Positions 1-6,391 are shown, counted from the stretch's first letter. The stretch: DNA of 16,476 nucleotides from Spirochaetota bacterium (GCA_029561505.1 JAKQXK010000581.1:1-16476), one strand, 5' to 3'. A program made the numbers and translations. The notes: generated by a model not told the origin, from the sequence alone.

Positions 1-305
1 TAATCTTGTACTTTGATAATCGCCTGTTCTGGGTTTTCAACCTTGAAGAAAATCGCCGCATTTTCATGCACCGGCACGTTATCTTTGGTCATGATTTGTT
101 GTTTCATAACATCGAGCGTGCGAATGCGCATATCGACGCGAACCATGCGCTGAATAATGGGGATTATCAGGCGTAAGCCCGGTTGTTTGATTCCAGTGAA
201 TTTGCCGAGCGTGAACATGAGGCCTTGCTCGTACTGGTTGATGACCTTGAGAGTCAGAAAGGCAAGAAGAAGCGCAGGTAAGCCAACGGCGATGATTTGT
301 TCCAT
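1..305 (-). CDS. SPFH/Band 7 protein, stomatin/slipin type (C-terminus beyond window)
   Basis: The first 101 codons run off the left edge of the window. A hydrophobic N-terminal segment (residues 2-20, MEQIIAVGLPALLLAFLTLK) should insert in the membrane. The typical slipin block follows: an EQG..FTLGKFTG stretch, PGLRLIIPII, the RMVRVDMRIRTLDV strand, and TKDNVPVHENAAIFFKV leading to NPEQAII. Slipins are membrane-anchored scaffold proteins that oligomerise and are often paired with an NfeD protease partner; no partner is visible here. The ATG at 305 is the only sensible start. There is no clear Shine-Dalgarno. A TTGACA at 334-339 lies 17 bp from a poor -10 (GATTGT, 311-316) that ends 5 nt before the ATG, so the transcript may have little or no leader. 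Family assignment is secure; the exact subfamily is not. Confidence 0.88.
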   Translation of the reverse strand, partial: MEQIIAVGLPALLLAFLTLKVINQYEQGLMFTLGKFTGIKQPGLRLIIPIIQRMVRVDMRIRTLDVMKQQIMTKDNVPVHENAAIFFKVENPEQAIIKVQD

Positions 306-343
306 GAACGACAATCAGCCGCGGCACGACGGGTGTCAATTAC

Positions 344-901
344 TTAGAGTGCGGACTCGTAGATGTCAGATAGTGAGATGTTTTCGTCAGCGATTCTGAG
401 TTGCTTCGTTTCAGCGCCATGCTGTGTTTCAACCCAGGCACCTTCGGTGTTGCGGATATAGATGGTGGCGGCCCTTTCACGGCTATCAATGAGAACCAGC
501 TGCTTCAGACTCTGCATTTGCCGATAGGCTGCTGCCTTCTCGTTTTTATCAAACGAAGCCGTCAAGTCTGACAAGATCTCGATAACTACATCAGGGTTTT
601 TCTTGCTGTGCTGCGCATCTTCGATAGTTGGCGAACAGAAAACGGTTACGTCAGGGTAGAAGTATCTGCTTGAATCAACATGCACCCGTGCATCAGAAGC
701 AAATGGCCGACAGTTTCGATTGCGAGCTTTAAATTTCCCGGCAAGGGCTACGATGAGATTGGTCTGAATGCTCAAATGCGCATCACTCGCTCCCGCCATC
801 GCAATCAAATAACCGTCATAGAGTTCAAATTTTTGCTGCGACTTGACCTCGAACTCGAGGTATTCTTCGGGAGTCAGCAAAGCTGGGGCTGGCAACGCCA
901 T
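344..901 (-). CDS. Uma2-family (DUF820) restriction-endonuclease-like protein
   Basis: From the ATG at 901 the product is 185 residues, the usual Uma2 length. It begins MALPAPALLTPEEYLEFE, and LTPEEYL is the typical Uma2 opening. Family motifs in order: ELYDGYLIAMAGAS (26-39), YPDVTVFC with the PD acidic residue (D84), PDVVIEILS (E108), then the signature S-x2-T-x3-D-x3-K-x3-Y (LSDLTASFDKNEKAAAYRQM, 110-129). These fit the PD-(D/E)XK nuclease fold. The biological role of Uma2 proteins is not established. The frame is open to an ATG at 961, but that codon sits in the loop of a strong hairpin (949-974) belonging to the 3' end of the upstream gene, so 901 is preferred. No convincing Shine-Dalgarno is visible at either start. 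Confidence 0.85.
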   Translation of the reverse strand: MALPAPALLTPEEYLEFEVKSQQKFELYDGYLIAMAGASDAHLSIQTNLIVALAGKFKARNRNCRPFASDARVHVDSSRYFYPDVTVFCSPTIEDAQHSKKNPDVVIEILSDLTASFDKNEKAAAYRQMQSLKQLVLIDSRERAATIYIRNTEGAWVETQHGAETKQLRIADENISLSDIYESAL

Positions 902-948
902 TTGTCGGTACGCCAACACCCAGAAGTCGTGCGTAAAGCGCATATCCG

Positions 949-974
949 TCGGTGCGGGCATTTGCCCGCACCGA
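949..974. terminator. Hairpin just after the stop codon of the enoyl-CoA hydratase gene
   Basis: The arms TCGGTGCGGGCA (949-960) and TGCCCGCACCGA (963-974) are perfect inverted complements separated by two bases. In the minus-strand transcript this is an 11-bp GC-rich stem with an AAAU loop, starting two bases after the TAG of the enoyl-CoA hydratase gene. No U-run follows on either strand, so it is not a textbook intrinsic terminator. It may act as a 3'-end processing or protection hairpin, or work with Rho. Confidence 0.55.
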
Positions 975-976
975 TT

Positions 977-1789
977 CTACGGATTCACAAACTTCGGCCG
1001 GCGGCCCTCGACGCCTGAGCGCAGCGCCTCTTCGAAATTTTCACCCATCAGTTCGGCGAATGCGTCGAGACTCGGGTCGTTGTCGAAGAACTTCAGGTTT
1101 TCACGACGCAGGTTGCGCTTCACCGCGCGAATGCCGGCGAGCGGTTTCTGAAAAAGCCGGCGCATGAATTTTTCGCCGTGTGCCTGCAGGTCTGCCGGCG
1201 GCACGAGTTCGTTCACCACACCGTAACGCAGGCAGTCTTCGGTCTTGAACATATCGCCGGTCTGAATGAGTGCAGACATGTTATGTTCGCCCACCTGAGA
1301 GGCGATCATGCGTATCATCGCTTCGGGCATCGAAATGCCGAGCATCACCTCGGGAAAAGCCATGCGGCCTTTGCCCTCGGCCATGAAGCGCCAGTCAGCG
1401 GCCATCGCGAGCACGGCACCCGCGGCAAACGCATGGCCCGGCAAAAGCACGAGCTCGGGCTTTGCAAAAGCATAGATGCGCCGCGTCGCCGCAAACAGCA
1501 GCCGAAACATGTCGAGCTTCTGCTCACGCGCAAGGCTCAGCATGAAGCCAGCGTCGAGGCCTGTTGAAAAGACCGTCTCGTTAGCCGAGGTGAAGATCAC
1601 ACCCCAGACATCGGGGTCTTTTTCCATGAGGTCGTGCGCCGCAATGATCTCTTCGAGTGAGCGGTCATTGAACCCGTTCTGTTCACCGCTCTGCAGCCTG
1701 ATGTAGCCGATGTGGTCTTTCACCTCGACCAAAAGCGTATCGAAATCTGTCGCGGCGCCAGCCGCGACAGATATTTCACTTAACTTCAT
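977..1789 (-). CDS. Enoyl-CoA hydratase/isomerase (crotonase) family protein
   Basis: The 270-residue product has crotonase hallmarks. FSTGLDAGFM (74-83) and PGHAFAAGAVLAMAADWRF (117-135) supply the two oxyanion-hole segments that bind the acyl-CoA thioester. FPEVMLGISMPEAM (145-158) carries an acidic residue (E147) at the first catalytic position of enoyl-CoA hydratases. The position where hydratases usually place the second glutamate lies in NMSALIQTGD and shows no Glu, so an isomerase or another crotonase reaction is as likely as hydration. The ATG overlaps the stop of the upstream SDR gene by 4 bp (ATGA), so the two are translationally coupled. With that SDR and the TetR regulator it probably forms a small acyl-CoA catabolic unit; the substrate cannot be read from sequence. 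Confidence 0.88.
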   Translation of the reverse strand: MKLSEISVAAGAATDFDTLLVEVKDHIGYIRLQSGEQNGFNDRSLEEIIAAHDLMEKDPDVWGVIFTSANETVFSTGLDAGFMLSLAREQKLDMFRLLFAATRRIYAFAKPELVLLPGHAFAAGAVLAMAADWRFMAEGKGRMAFPEVMLGISMPEAMIRMIASQVGEHNMSALIQTGDMFKTEDCLRYGVVNELVPPADLQAHGEKFMRRLFQKPLAGIRAVKRNLRRENLKFFDNDPSLDAFAELMGENFEEALRSGVEGRRPKFVNP

Positions 1790-2703
1790 GCTATATTCTG
1801 GTGCCGAATATCAAAGCTTTCGGCCAGGCGAAAGGCTTCTTTGTTTCGTGCCATAAAATCGGGAACATGCGTCAGCTTGTCTTCTTGCCAGAGCGAGTCA
1901 CCCACGACGTTGATAATGCCCTTCGCATGCGGCTCGAGCGCCGCGCCGATCGCACCCACGAGGTCTTTCTCTTCAGTGCCACGGTAAGGCGTGGTGAAGT
2001 ACTGTGCTAGATCCTTCTTTTCATAACCTTGCGCGAACTGCGTGAAATAGTCGCTGAAACTTAAGCCAGAGGCCTTCCAGTCGGTTTTAAGCTGCGTTGC
2101 GCCGGGAAAGTTCTCTTTCTGCACCCCGCGCTGAATCAAGAGGCATATGCCCCGCAGCGACTTTGAAGGGAAAAGCCCCGCGCGCACGATGCGAATGTGG
2201 TTGGGATTTTCGACCGCAAGTTTCTCGAGTGCATACTTGGCGAACGCCATCGAGCCATAGGCGATCTCAAGAGATTTGAGCCAGTAATAGCTCGAAAAGC
2301 CAATCGTGAGACCGGGGTTCAGTTCGTCGATCAGCGACAAAACCGGGCGCACCGAAAAGTCAAAGCACGCTTCGACATCCTCAATCGGCGCAAGCTCTGC
2401 CGGGTAACCGACCATGCCGAACGCAGGGCAGAACACGAGCACATCGACCGGCGCATTAAGCGCAGGTTTTATATTGCGGATGGATTCTGGTTTTGAAAGA
2501 TCGACGCCGAAAACGGTTGTCTCGACTGCGCTCGACAACCGGTTTTCGTCGACGCGGTCGGTGAGCGCAGTCGAACCGCCCGCGTCAGCTTTCGAGGTTG
2601 TGACGGTGATTTTCGCATTCGCGTCTTTTGCGCGAATCGCTTCAATCGCCTTTTGGCCAGCGACGCTCGATGCGCCGACGACGAGATAGTGTTTTGGTTT
2701 CAT
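1786..2703 (-). CDS. SDR-like NAD(P)-binding oxidoreductase, divergent active site
   Basis: This 305-residue protein opens with a Rossmann strand and glycine loop, YLVVGASSVAGQKAI (6-20), like SDR nucleotide-binding motifs. VDVLVFCPAFGMVG (86-99) fits the NNAG-equivalent region. FSSYYW (136-141) supplies the serine segment, and MAFAKYALEKLA (152-163) aligns with the usual YxxSKAAL helix. In that alignment the catalytic Tyr is Met152, while K156 is kept; the nearest Tyr is Y149, three residues early. IRIVRAGLFP (170-179) fits the SDR IRVNxIxPG strand. The start has a good Shine-Dalgarno (AAGGAG, 6-nt spacing). It is the first gene of an operon with the enoyl-CoA hydratase, downstream of a TetR-type operator. 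Some relatives may be annotated as epimerase-like; substrate unknown. Confidence 0.75.
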   Translation of the reverse strand: MKPKHYLVVGASSVAGQKAIEAIRAKDANAKITVTTSKADAGGSTALTDRVDENRLSSAVETTVFGVDLSKPESIRNIKPALNAPVDVLVFCPAFGMVGYPAELAPIEDVEACFDFSVRPVLSLIDELNPGLTIGFSSYYWLKSLEIAYGSMAFAKYALEKLAVENPNHIRIVRAGLFPSKSLRGICLLIQRGVQKENFPGATQLKTDWKASGLSFSDYFTQFAQGYEKKDLAQYFTTPYRGTEEKDLVGAIGAALEPHAKGIINVVGDSLWQEDKLTHVPDFMARNKEAFRLAESFDIRHQNIA

Positions 2704-2725
2704 TTAATTCTCCTTTCTTGTAACA

Positions 2726-2761
2726 GCGACCTTGCGGCTGCGGTTGCAGCAGCAAGGTCGC
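2726..2761 (-). promoter_or_regulatory. 5'-leader hairpin of the SDR/enoyl-CoA hydratase operon
   Basis: GCGACCTTGC (2726-2735) pairs perfectly with GCAAGGTCGC (2752-2761). After one G/A mismatch a second stem forms, GCTGC (2737-2741) with GCAGC (2746-2750), closing on a 4-base loop. On the minus strand it lies 15 nt upstream of the AAGGAG ribosome binding site. If TATACA (2769-2774) is the -10 box, transcription would begin at about 2762-2763 and the hairpin would be the very 5' end of the mRNA, as in hairpin-stabilised messages such as ompA. The start site is inferred. Confidence 0.6.
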
Positions 2762-2774
2762 GCCTACATGTATA

Positions 2775-2788
2775 TGACCAATCATTCA
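2775..2788 (-). promoter_or_regulatory. TetR-type operator in front of the SDR operon
   Basis: On the minus strand the site reads TGAATGATTGGTCA, matching the tetR-promoter site on the plus strand (TGAACGATCGGTCA) at 12 of 14 positions; it is itself an imperfect palindrome. It directly abuts a -10-like TATACA (2769-2774), so a bound repressor would cover the promoter spacer. The same geometry occurs in front of tetR. No good -35 hexamer is visible here. Confidence 0.65.
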
Positions 2789-2794
2789 TTTCAT

Positions 2795-2814
2795 AGCTAT
2801 GGAATTTCATGGCT
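2795..2814. repeat. 20-bp palindromic element, copy 1
   Basis: AGCTATGGAATTTCATGGCT is an inverted repeat in which 8 of 10 base pairs match and the other two are G-T pairs. A near-perfect version recurs at 6440-6459, and a half-site (TCCATAGCT) lies at 2833-2841. Its centre is about 41-42 bp upstream of the inferred SDR-operon start site, where a class II activator would bind, and that promoter lacks a clear -35. It could equally be a dispersed genomic repeat. Confidence 0.5.
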
Positions 2815-2849
2815 GGGTTTAGGCTGTGAAAATCCATAGCTAGCTCAGT

Positions 2850-3434
2850 TCAGACGGGTGCAAATTTCTGCAGAAAAAATTCTTCTAAGATTTCAATCGG
2901 CCGCGTGCTGCGCTGCGTCTTCGCGCGCAAGATTGCGCCTTCGGTGCTGTTGAGAATAATCTCGGCGAGCGTCTCGGGGTCTTCGCCTTTCGCCAACGTG
3001 CCGTTTGCCTGCGCATCTTTCAGCGCCTCAGTGAGGTATGATTGCATGCGGCGAAAAACCTTTTCGCTCTGCGCAGCGAACTTCTCGCTCGCACCTGAAA
3101 GCTCTTGCGCAAAATTGCCGACGAGCGAGCCTTGCGTGTATTGCATTGTTGCAGCCATCTCTTTCATGCGCTCAAAATATTTTTTGAACTGCGCACGCGC
3201 GCTGAGTTTTTTCTCGCGAAAAATCGCGACGACGTTGGTCTCCCAGCGCTGCGCGTACGAATCGAGCACGGCGCCGACGAACTCTTCTTTGCTTTTGAAA
3301 TAGTTATAAAACGAGCCTTTCAGAATCGCGGCCTTCTCGGCAATGTCAGACATGCTGGTGCCGTTGACGCCATTTTTCCATAACAGCTGGATGCAGTCGT
3401 CGATGATCTTTTCGCGCGTGGTTTTTGCCTGCAC
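2850..3434 (-). CDS. TetR/AcrR family transcriptional regulator
   Basis: The 194-residue protein has an N-terminal TetR DNA-binding domain: helix 1 (about 6-20), then the helix-turn-helix SMSDIAEKAAILKGSFYNYFKSKEEF (27-52). The alpha-helical C-terminal half carries the ligand pocket and dimer surface. QGSLVGNFAQELSG (101-114) resembles the GCLV-x3-AxE segment of NemR/AcuR-like regulators, with Ser in place of the NemR-type Cys. The start is GTG at 3434; there is no Shine-Dalgarno, and a strong promoter ends 5 nt before it, suggesting a leaderless mRNA. Matching operators in its own promoter and before the SDR/enoyl-CoA hydratase operon imply autoregulation and control of that operon, probably repression relieved by an acyl-CoA or electrophilic metabolite. 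The ligand is inference. Confidence 0.9.
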   Translation of the reverse strand: MQAKTTREKIIDDCIQLLWKNGVNGTSMSDIAEKAAILKGSFYNYFKSKEEFVGAVLDSYAQRWETNVVAIFREKKLSARAQFKKYFERMKEMAATMQYTQGSLVGNFAQELSGASEKFAAQSEKVFRRMQSYLTEALKDAQANGTLAKGEDPETLAEIILNSTEGAILRAKTQRSTRPIEILEEFFLQKFAPV

Positions 3435-3439
3435 GCTGC

Positions 3440-3468
3440 CTTATATGAACGATCGGTCAGATTGTCAA
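3440..3468 (-). promoter_or_regulatory. tetR promoter with operator inside the spacer
   Basis: On the minus strand TTGACA (3463-3468) and TATAAG (3440-3445) are separated by exactly 17 bp, a near-consensus sigma-70-type promoter. The operator, TGAACGATCGGTCA on the plus strand (3446-3459, 12 of 14 positions palindromic), fills the spacer and would block RNA polymerase when occupied. The predicted start site falls on or next to the GTG start codon. The -35 box overlaps the last codons of the upstream membrane-protein gene. Confidence 0.8.
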
Positions 3469-3863
3469 ACAATTCTGGCTATGATGGTGCCGAGACCAAT
3501 AGACACCGCACCAAGCAGCGGCACCAGAAAGAAATTCACGAGCATACCGAATTCGACGGGCTTGGCGCCCATCAGCACCGCCATGCCCCAGTGCGCGATC
3601 AGCACAAAGATCGCCGAAAGCATGACACTCTTGTGCTGGCGCAATTCGGCTAATCTGTAAATGCCTTTTGAAACCATCATCAGAAAGAGAACGAGGCACG
3701 CCGGGGCATGGGGCAAAAGGCTGAATAAGATTATACCCATCAAGAACTGGATAATCGTCTCTACAGTCAACACGTCGGGCCGTGAAAATGTACTGCCGAG
3801 AATCAAGGCGGGGACGAGAATGTATACCGCTATGAGAATTGCCGCAAGACGAAGCGTTTTCAA
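3465..3863 (-). CDS. Small integral membrane protein, unknown function
   Basis: The 132-residue protein is almost entirely hydrophobic, with four likely membrane helices near residues 5-24, 36-57, 81-100 and 106-130, joined by short charged loops (KGIYRLAELRQHKS, about 66-79). I do not recognise a family. The start is TTG, supported by a GGGGAG Shine-Dalgarno with 8-nt spacing. The gene ends 30 bp before tetR and overlaps the tetR -35 box, so some read-through into tetR is possible although tetR has its own promoter. The placement alone does not show that it belongs to the TetR regulon. Confidence 0.6.
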   Translation of the reverse strand: MKTLRLAAILIAVYILVPALILGSTFSRPDVLTVETIIQFLMGIILFSLLPHAPACLVLFLMMVSKGIYRLAELRQHKSVMLSAIFVLIAHWGMAVLMGAKPVEFGMLVNFFLVPLLGAVSIGLGTIIARIV

Positions 3864-3968
3864 TCCCGATGCTCCCCAGAGCTTTATGTCTCGACCGTGA
3901 AAACGCAGGGTAAAGCCAAATTTGCGAGAGAAAGTTCGCGCATAAAACTCACTCGTAGAACAGGGGGC

Positions 3969-3994
3969 GCTTTTTCCCTAATTAGGGAAAAAGC
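3969..3994. terminator. Perfect 26-bp palindrome spanning a stop codon
   Basis: Bases 3969-3981 (GCTTTTTCCCTAA) are followed by their exact inverted complement through 3994. The palindrome covers the last four codons and the TAG of the exported protein that ends at 3978. Any RNA hairpin would have the U-run in the 5' arm and the A-run in the 3' arm, the reverse of a normal intrinsic terminator, with no U-tract downstream. It could be a 3'-end hairpin or a protein-binding site. Confidence 0.5.
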
Positions 3995-4535
3995 TCGCGT
4001 TGCGTATTATTTCCTCAATTGCACCATTGCTGCCATAAGGCGACGAAACAAACAGATAGTTATGCCTTTTGCCGATCAGAATGAAATGGTCGAGCCGCGT
4101 TTTGCCCACCTGAAAACGCCAGCGCACCACGCGGTGCTTGCCGAGCGTGACGGTTTCGAGGCGAAAATTGCGCACATGCTTGCGGCTCTCAGCTTGATGA
4201 GCGGCCTCGACAATCTTGAGAACCTGGCCTTCAGGCTGGGCGGGTAACACATGCAGCTCGCACAAGAACCCGCGCTCAGGGCGAGAGACCTGCTGCACAT
4301 GCGGCGGCTGAGGGCTCCATTTGCAGAAATCAACCGTTTGCAGAGATTTGGCAAGATATTGAGGATATAGAGTTTCACCGGGTTGGTCGCGCACCTCAAA
4401 AGGGCCCGCAAACTCAATCGCGACGTCTGCGTTCGTGAAGGTGGTTGACTCTGCCGAGAGAGCGAAGAAGCAGCTCGCCAGCGCCAAACAGAACAAGCGG
4501 CAAACTCCATTAAAGAATCGGGCATGCGAGGCCAT
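3978..4535 (-). CDS. Exported protein of unknown function
   Basis: The 185-residue product begins with a signal peptide: basic N-region (HAR), hydrophobic core VCRLFCLALASCFFALS, then AESTTF. LASC (19-22) could be a spirochaetal lipobox with Cys22 lipidated; otherwise signal peptidase I would cut near residue 28. The mature part is mixed alpha/beta (VAIEFAGPFEVRDQPGETLYPQYL; RFQVGKTRLDHFILIGKRHNYLFVSSPYG). I recognise no named domain, but the layout of a beta-strand domain for a short secreted protein resembles small periplasmic proteins of unknown function. The last codons and stop sit inside a 26-bp palindrome. The promoter is not obvious in the 84-bp gap upstream. Confidence 0.65.
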   Translation of the reverse strand: MASHARFFNGVCRLFCLALASCFFALSAESTTFTNADVAIEFAGPFEVRDQPGETLYPQYLAKSLQTVDFCKWSPQPPHVQQVSRPERGFLCELHVLPAQPEGQVLKIVEAAHQAESRKHVRNFRLETVTLGKHRVVRWRFQVGKTRLDHFILIGKRHNYLFVSSPYGSNGAIEEIIRNASFFPN

Positions 4536-4619
4536 GGTTCAGACCGTCAATAGGCTCCCAATCGTCGAGTAAATATGTCAGGGTCTGGTTAAGTGTATGA
4601 TGCGAGTCACGTGGGGTGT

Positions 4620-5798
4620 CTACCTCAACTTTCTCAGCGGCTTCAACAGCAAACACGCTGCGGCACCCGCAATAATCAGCCAACCGCCTACCTCGAACGC
4701 ATATGCGGGTGAGGTCTGTTTTGCGAGGGCTGACAGGCCCACAGCGGCCGACGCAACCGATGTTTGAAAGACGATGTTATAGATGCTCATGACACGGCCG
4801 CGAGCTGCATCGACCGTCGCCTGCTGAATCGCCGCCGGTATCAGCGTGCTCATGAGGCCGCCGAAGATGCCGGAGAGGCCAAGGCTGATCGCCACGGGTA
4901 CGGGAGCAGCGAGCCAGGGTATCATCAGCATCGAAAGACCGGCCGCGAGCGCACCCGCGATAATCATGAGACCGCGGGGCATTTTGTGTGAAAGTGCCTG
5001 CGCAAGGCCACCACCTGCCAAGAGGCCGACACCCAGAATCGTCATGAGCGAGCCGCGTTCTGCTTCACCGAGGCCAAGGCGTGACTTTGAGAACTCCGGC
5101 AAGAGGACTTGTAATGGCCCGACCAGAAAGAGCCCCACGAACGTGGCGGCGAGCAGCGACAAGATCAGCGGCTCGCGGCGCACATAGCGCAAACCGGCTC
5201 TGAGGCTGTGCCAGACCGATTCTTTGTCGCCGCGCAGCTGTTTGGGGCGGGTTTTGAGGGGCAAAAGCAGAAGCATGGCAAAAGCATACATAACACCGAT
5301 CGTCGCAAAGACAATGTACCAGTCGAAATATTTGCGCAAGAAACCGACGACGAAGGGAGCAAGGCCGAAACCGACCATGATCATGATCTGTACTTTCATA
5401 CTCTCGCGCGGTATGTGCTCTTGGTCGAAGAGATCGCCAAGCAGCGCCATGCGGCCCGGTATAATAAAACTGAGGCCGATGCCGTTGGCGAGCATGACCG
5501 CGATGAGCATGAGATCCCCCACCACAAAAGACTGCTGCGTAGTAAGAAAAACCATCGCGGCGCTGGTGTAAATGAAAGTTGTCTGCGCAATCATGACGAC
5601 ACGCTTACGCGTGAAGCGGTCGATCACGGTACCGGCATACATGCCGAGCACGAGTGGTGGCACGAGGTTGCCCGCGTAGACGAGACCGGTGACGGCGTCA
5701 GAACCGGTGACGGCGCGCGAATAGATGATCATCGCATAGGCAAACATGTTGCCGATGAGCAGCGTGAAAAACGAGTTGAGGTAGAACCAGATCAGCAT
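4620..5798 (-). CDS. MFS transporter, MFS_3/EntS-like exporter group
   Basis: The 392-residue polytopic protein has about 12 membrane helices and the MFS motif A loop after helix 2, GTVIDRFTRKR (56-66). A charged cytoplasmic loop (LKTRPKQLRGDKESVWHSLRAGLRYVRREP) separates the two halves, the usual layout of the MFS_3 group, which includes EntS-like exporters. PGRMALLGDLFDQEHIPRESM (about 114-134) is a typical second conserved loop. It likely uses the proton gradient to export a small molecule; the substrate cannot be predicted. The ATG at 5798 is forced, because the codon just before it in frame is TGA, giving a short N-terminus before helix 1. It overlaps the end of the vapC remnant by 7 bp and has no clear Shine-Dalgarno, so translational coupling is possible. 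Confidence 0.88.
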   Translation of the reverse strand: MLIWFYLNSFFTLLIGNMFAYAMIIYSRAVTGSDAVTGLVYAGNLVPPLVLGMYAGTVIDRFTRKRVVMIAQTTFIYTSAAMVFLTTQQSFVVGDLMLIAVMLANGIGLSFIIPGRMALLGDLFDQEHIPRESMKVQIMIMVGFGLAPFVVGFLRKYFDWYIVFATIGVMYAFAMLLLLPLKTRPKQLRGDKESVWHSLRAGLRYVRREPLILSLLAATFVGLFLVGPLQVLLPEFSKSRLGLGEAERGSLMTILGVGLLAGGGLAQALSHKMPRGLMIIAGALAAGLSMLMIPWLAAPVPVAISLGLSGIFGGLMSTLIPAAIQQATVDAARGRVMSIYNIVFQTSVASAAVGLSALAKQTSPAYAFEVGGWLIIAGAAACLLLKPLRKLR

Positions 5799-6197
5799 TC
5801 AATACATTTGAGATTTTTTTGTATGCTGGCAAGATGAATAAAATCCCGGTCTGAGTGCAAAAGGCTTAACTTGTTCTCAATGGCTGTCTGCGCGATCAAG
5901 AGATCAGCACCACGACGAATCGTCAGGCCAGCTTTCTGGCAGTCGAAAAACATGCGGGCCGCAGCGGCAAACGAATCGAGGCCCTGCATCAGGTCATAGA
6001 TGCGCTGCGTTTCGAGATACACCTTGAACAGGCTAAACTCTGCTGGCGTCTTGACCCCCTGCATAAGTTCTTGATAGGTATTAAGGAGATATACCGAACG
6101 GAATTCGATCTTCGATGATTCGATCGAGAGCCCTGGTTTCAGGAGTGTCTTGATCTTTTAGGAATGGGATAAATACCGAAGTGTCGACGAGAACCAT
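5792..6197 (-). pseudogene. vapC: PIN-domain toxin VapC, split by a frameshift
   Basis: From the ATG at 6197 the frame reads MVLVDTSVFIPFLKDQDTPE, a typical VapC start with the first PIN aspartate (D5), and continues to ...EDRIPFGISP before a TAA at about 6081-6083. The rest lies one frame over: VYLLNTYQELMQGVKTPAEF..., then GADLLIAQTA and HSDRDF, with the remaining acidic residues of the PIN site. Adding one TA unit to the repeat at 6090-6093 restores GIYLLNTYQEL and a continuous protein of about 135 residues, the normal VapC length. All catalytic residues survive, so decay is recent, or the repeat may switch the toxin off and on. It starts 2 bp after vapB. VapC toxins are Mg-dependent RNases, often cutting tRNA or rRNA. 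Confidence 0.82.
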
Positions 6198-6199
6198 GG

Positions 6200-6391
6200 T
6201 CAACGGAGAGATTTGTAGTCATAGTTTTCACGAAACGAAATTTTGCCTTTCAGTTCACGCAGGTCTTTACGGCGGTGATTCTCGACGAATTCGCGCAGCG
6301 CCTGCTCAACGAGATCGCGCTTCGTCTTGCTCTGCGAATACCTGAAGGCCTCTTTAACCAAGCCGTCGTTCAGTACGATATTGGTGCGCAT
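6200..6391 (-). CDS. vapB: VapB-family antitoxin
   Basis: The product from the ATG at 6391 is 63 residues, beginning MRTNIVLNDGLVKEAF, a classic VapB start that forms the DNA-binding N-terminal dimer. It continues with KTKRDLVEQALREFVENHRRKDLRELKGKI and ends NYDYKSLR, the conserved tail that wraps the PIN toxin. The frame is open further upstream to an ATG at 6409, which has an AGGTAAG about 8 nt before it, and to a TTG at 6424, so the start is not fully settled; 6391 matches the family. A TATACT (6399-6404) ends 7 nt before 6391, suggesting a leaderless message. Direct repeats overlap the start and may be the autoregulatory operator. It neutralises the adjacent VapC, now frameshifted. Confidence 0.85.
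   Translation of the reverse strand: MRTNIVLNDGLVKEAFRYSQSKTKRDLVEQALREFVENHRRKDLRELKGKISFRENYDYKSLR

Noticed and set aside
5208..5837. 209-residue plus-strand frame across the MFS gene
   Set aside because: It is antisense to an unmistakable 12-helix transporter and is rich in His, Asp and Glu as antisense frames of membrane proteins are.
6083..6095. Plus-strand AAGGAGATATACC, identical to a strong engineered ribosome binding site
   Set aside because: No plus-strand start or coding frame follows. It is the complement of the vapC frameshift region and the match is coincidental.
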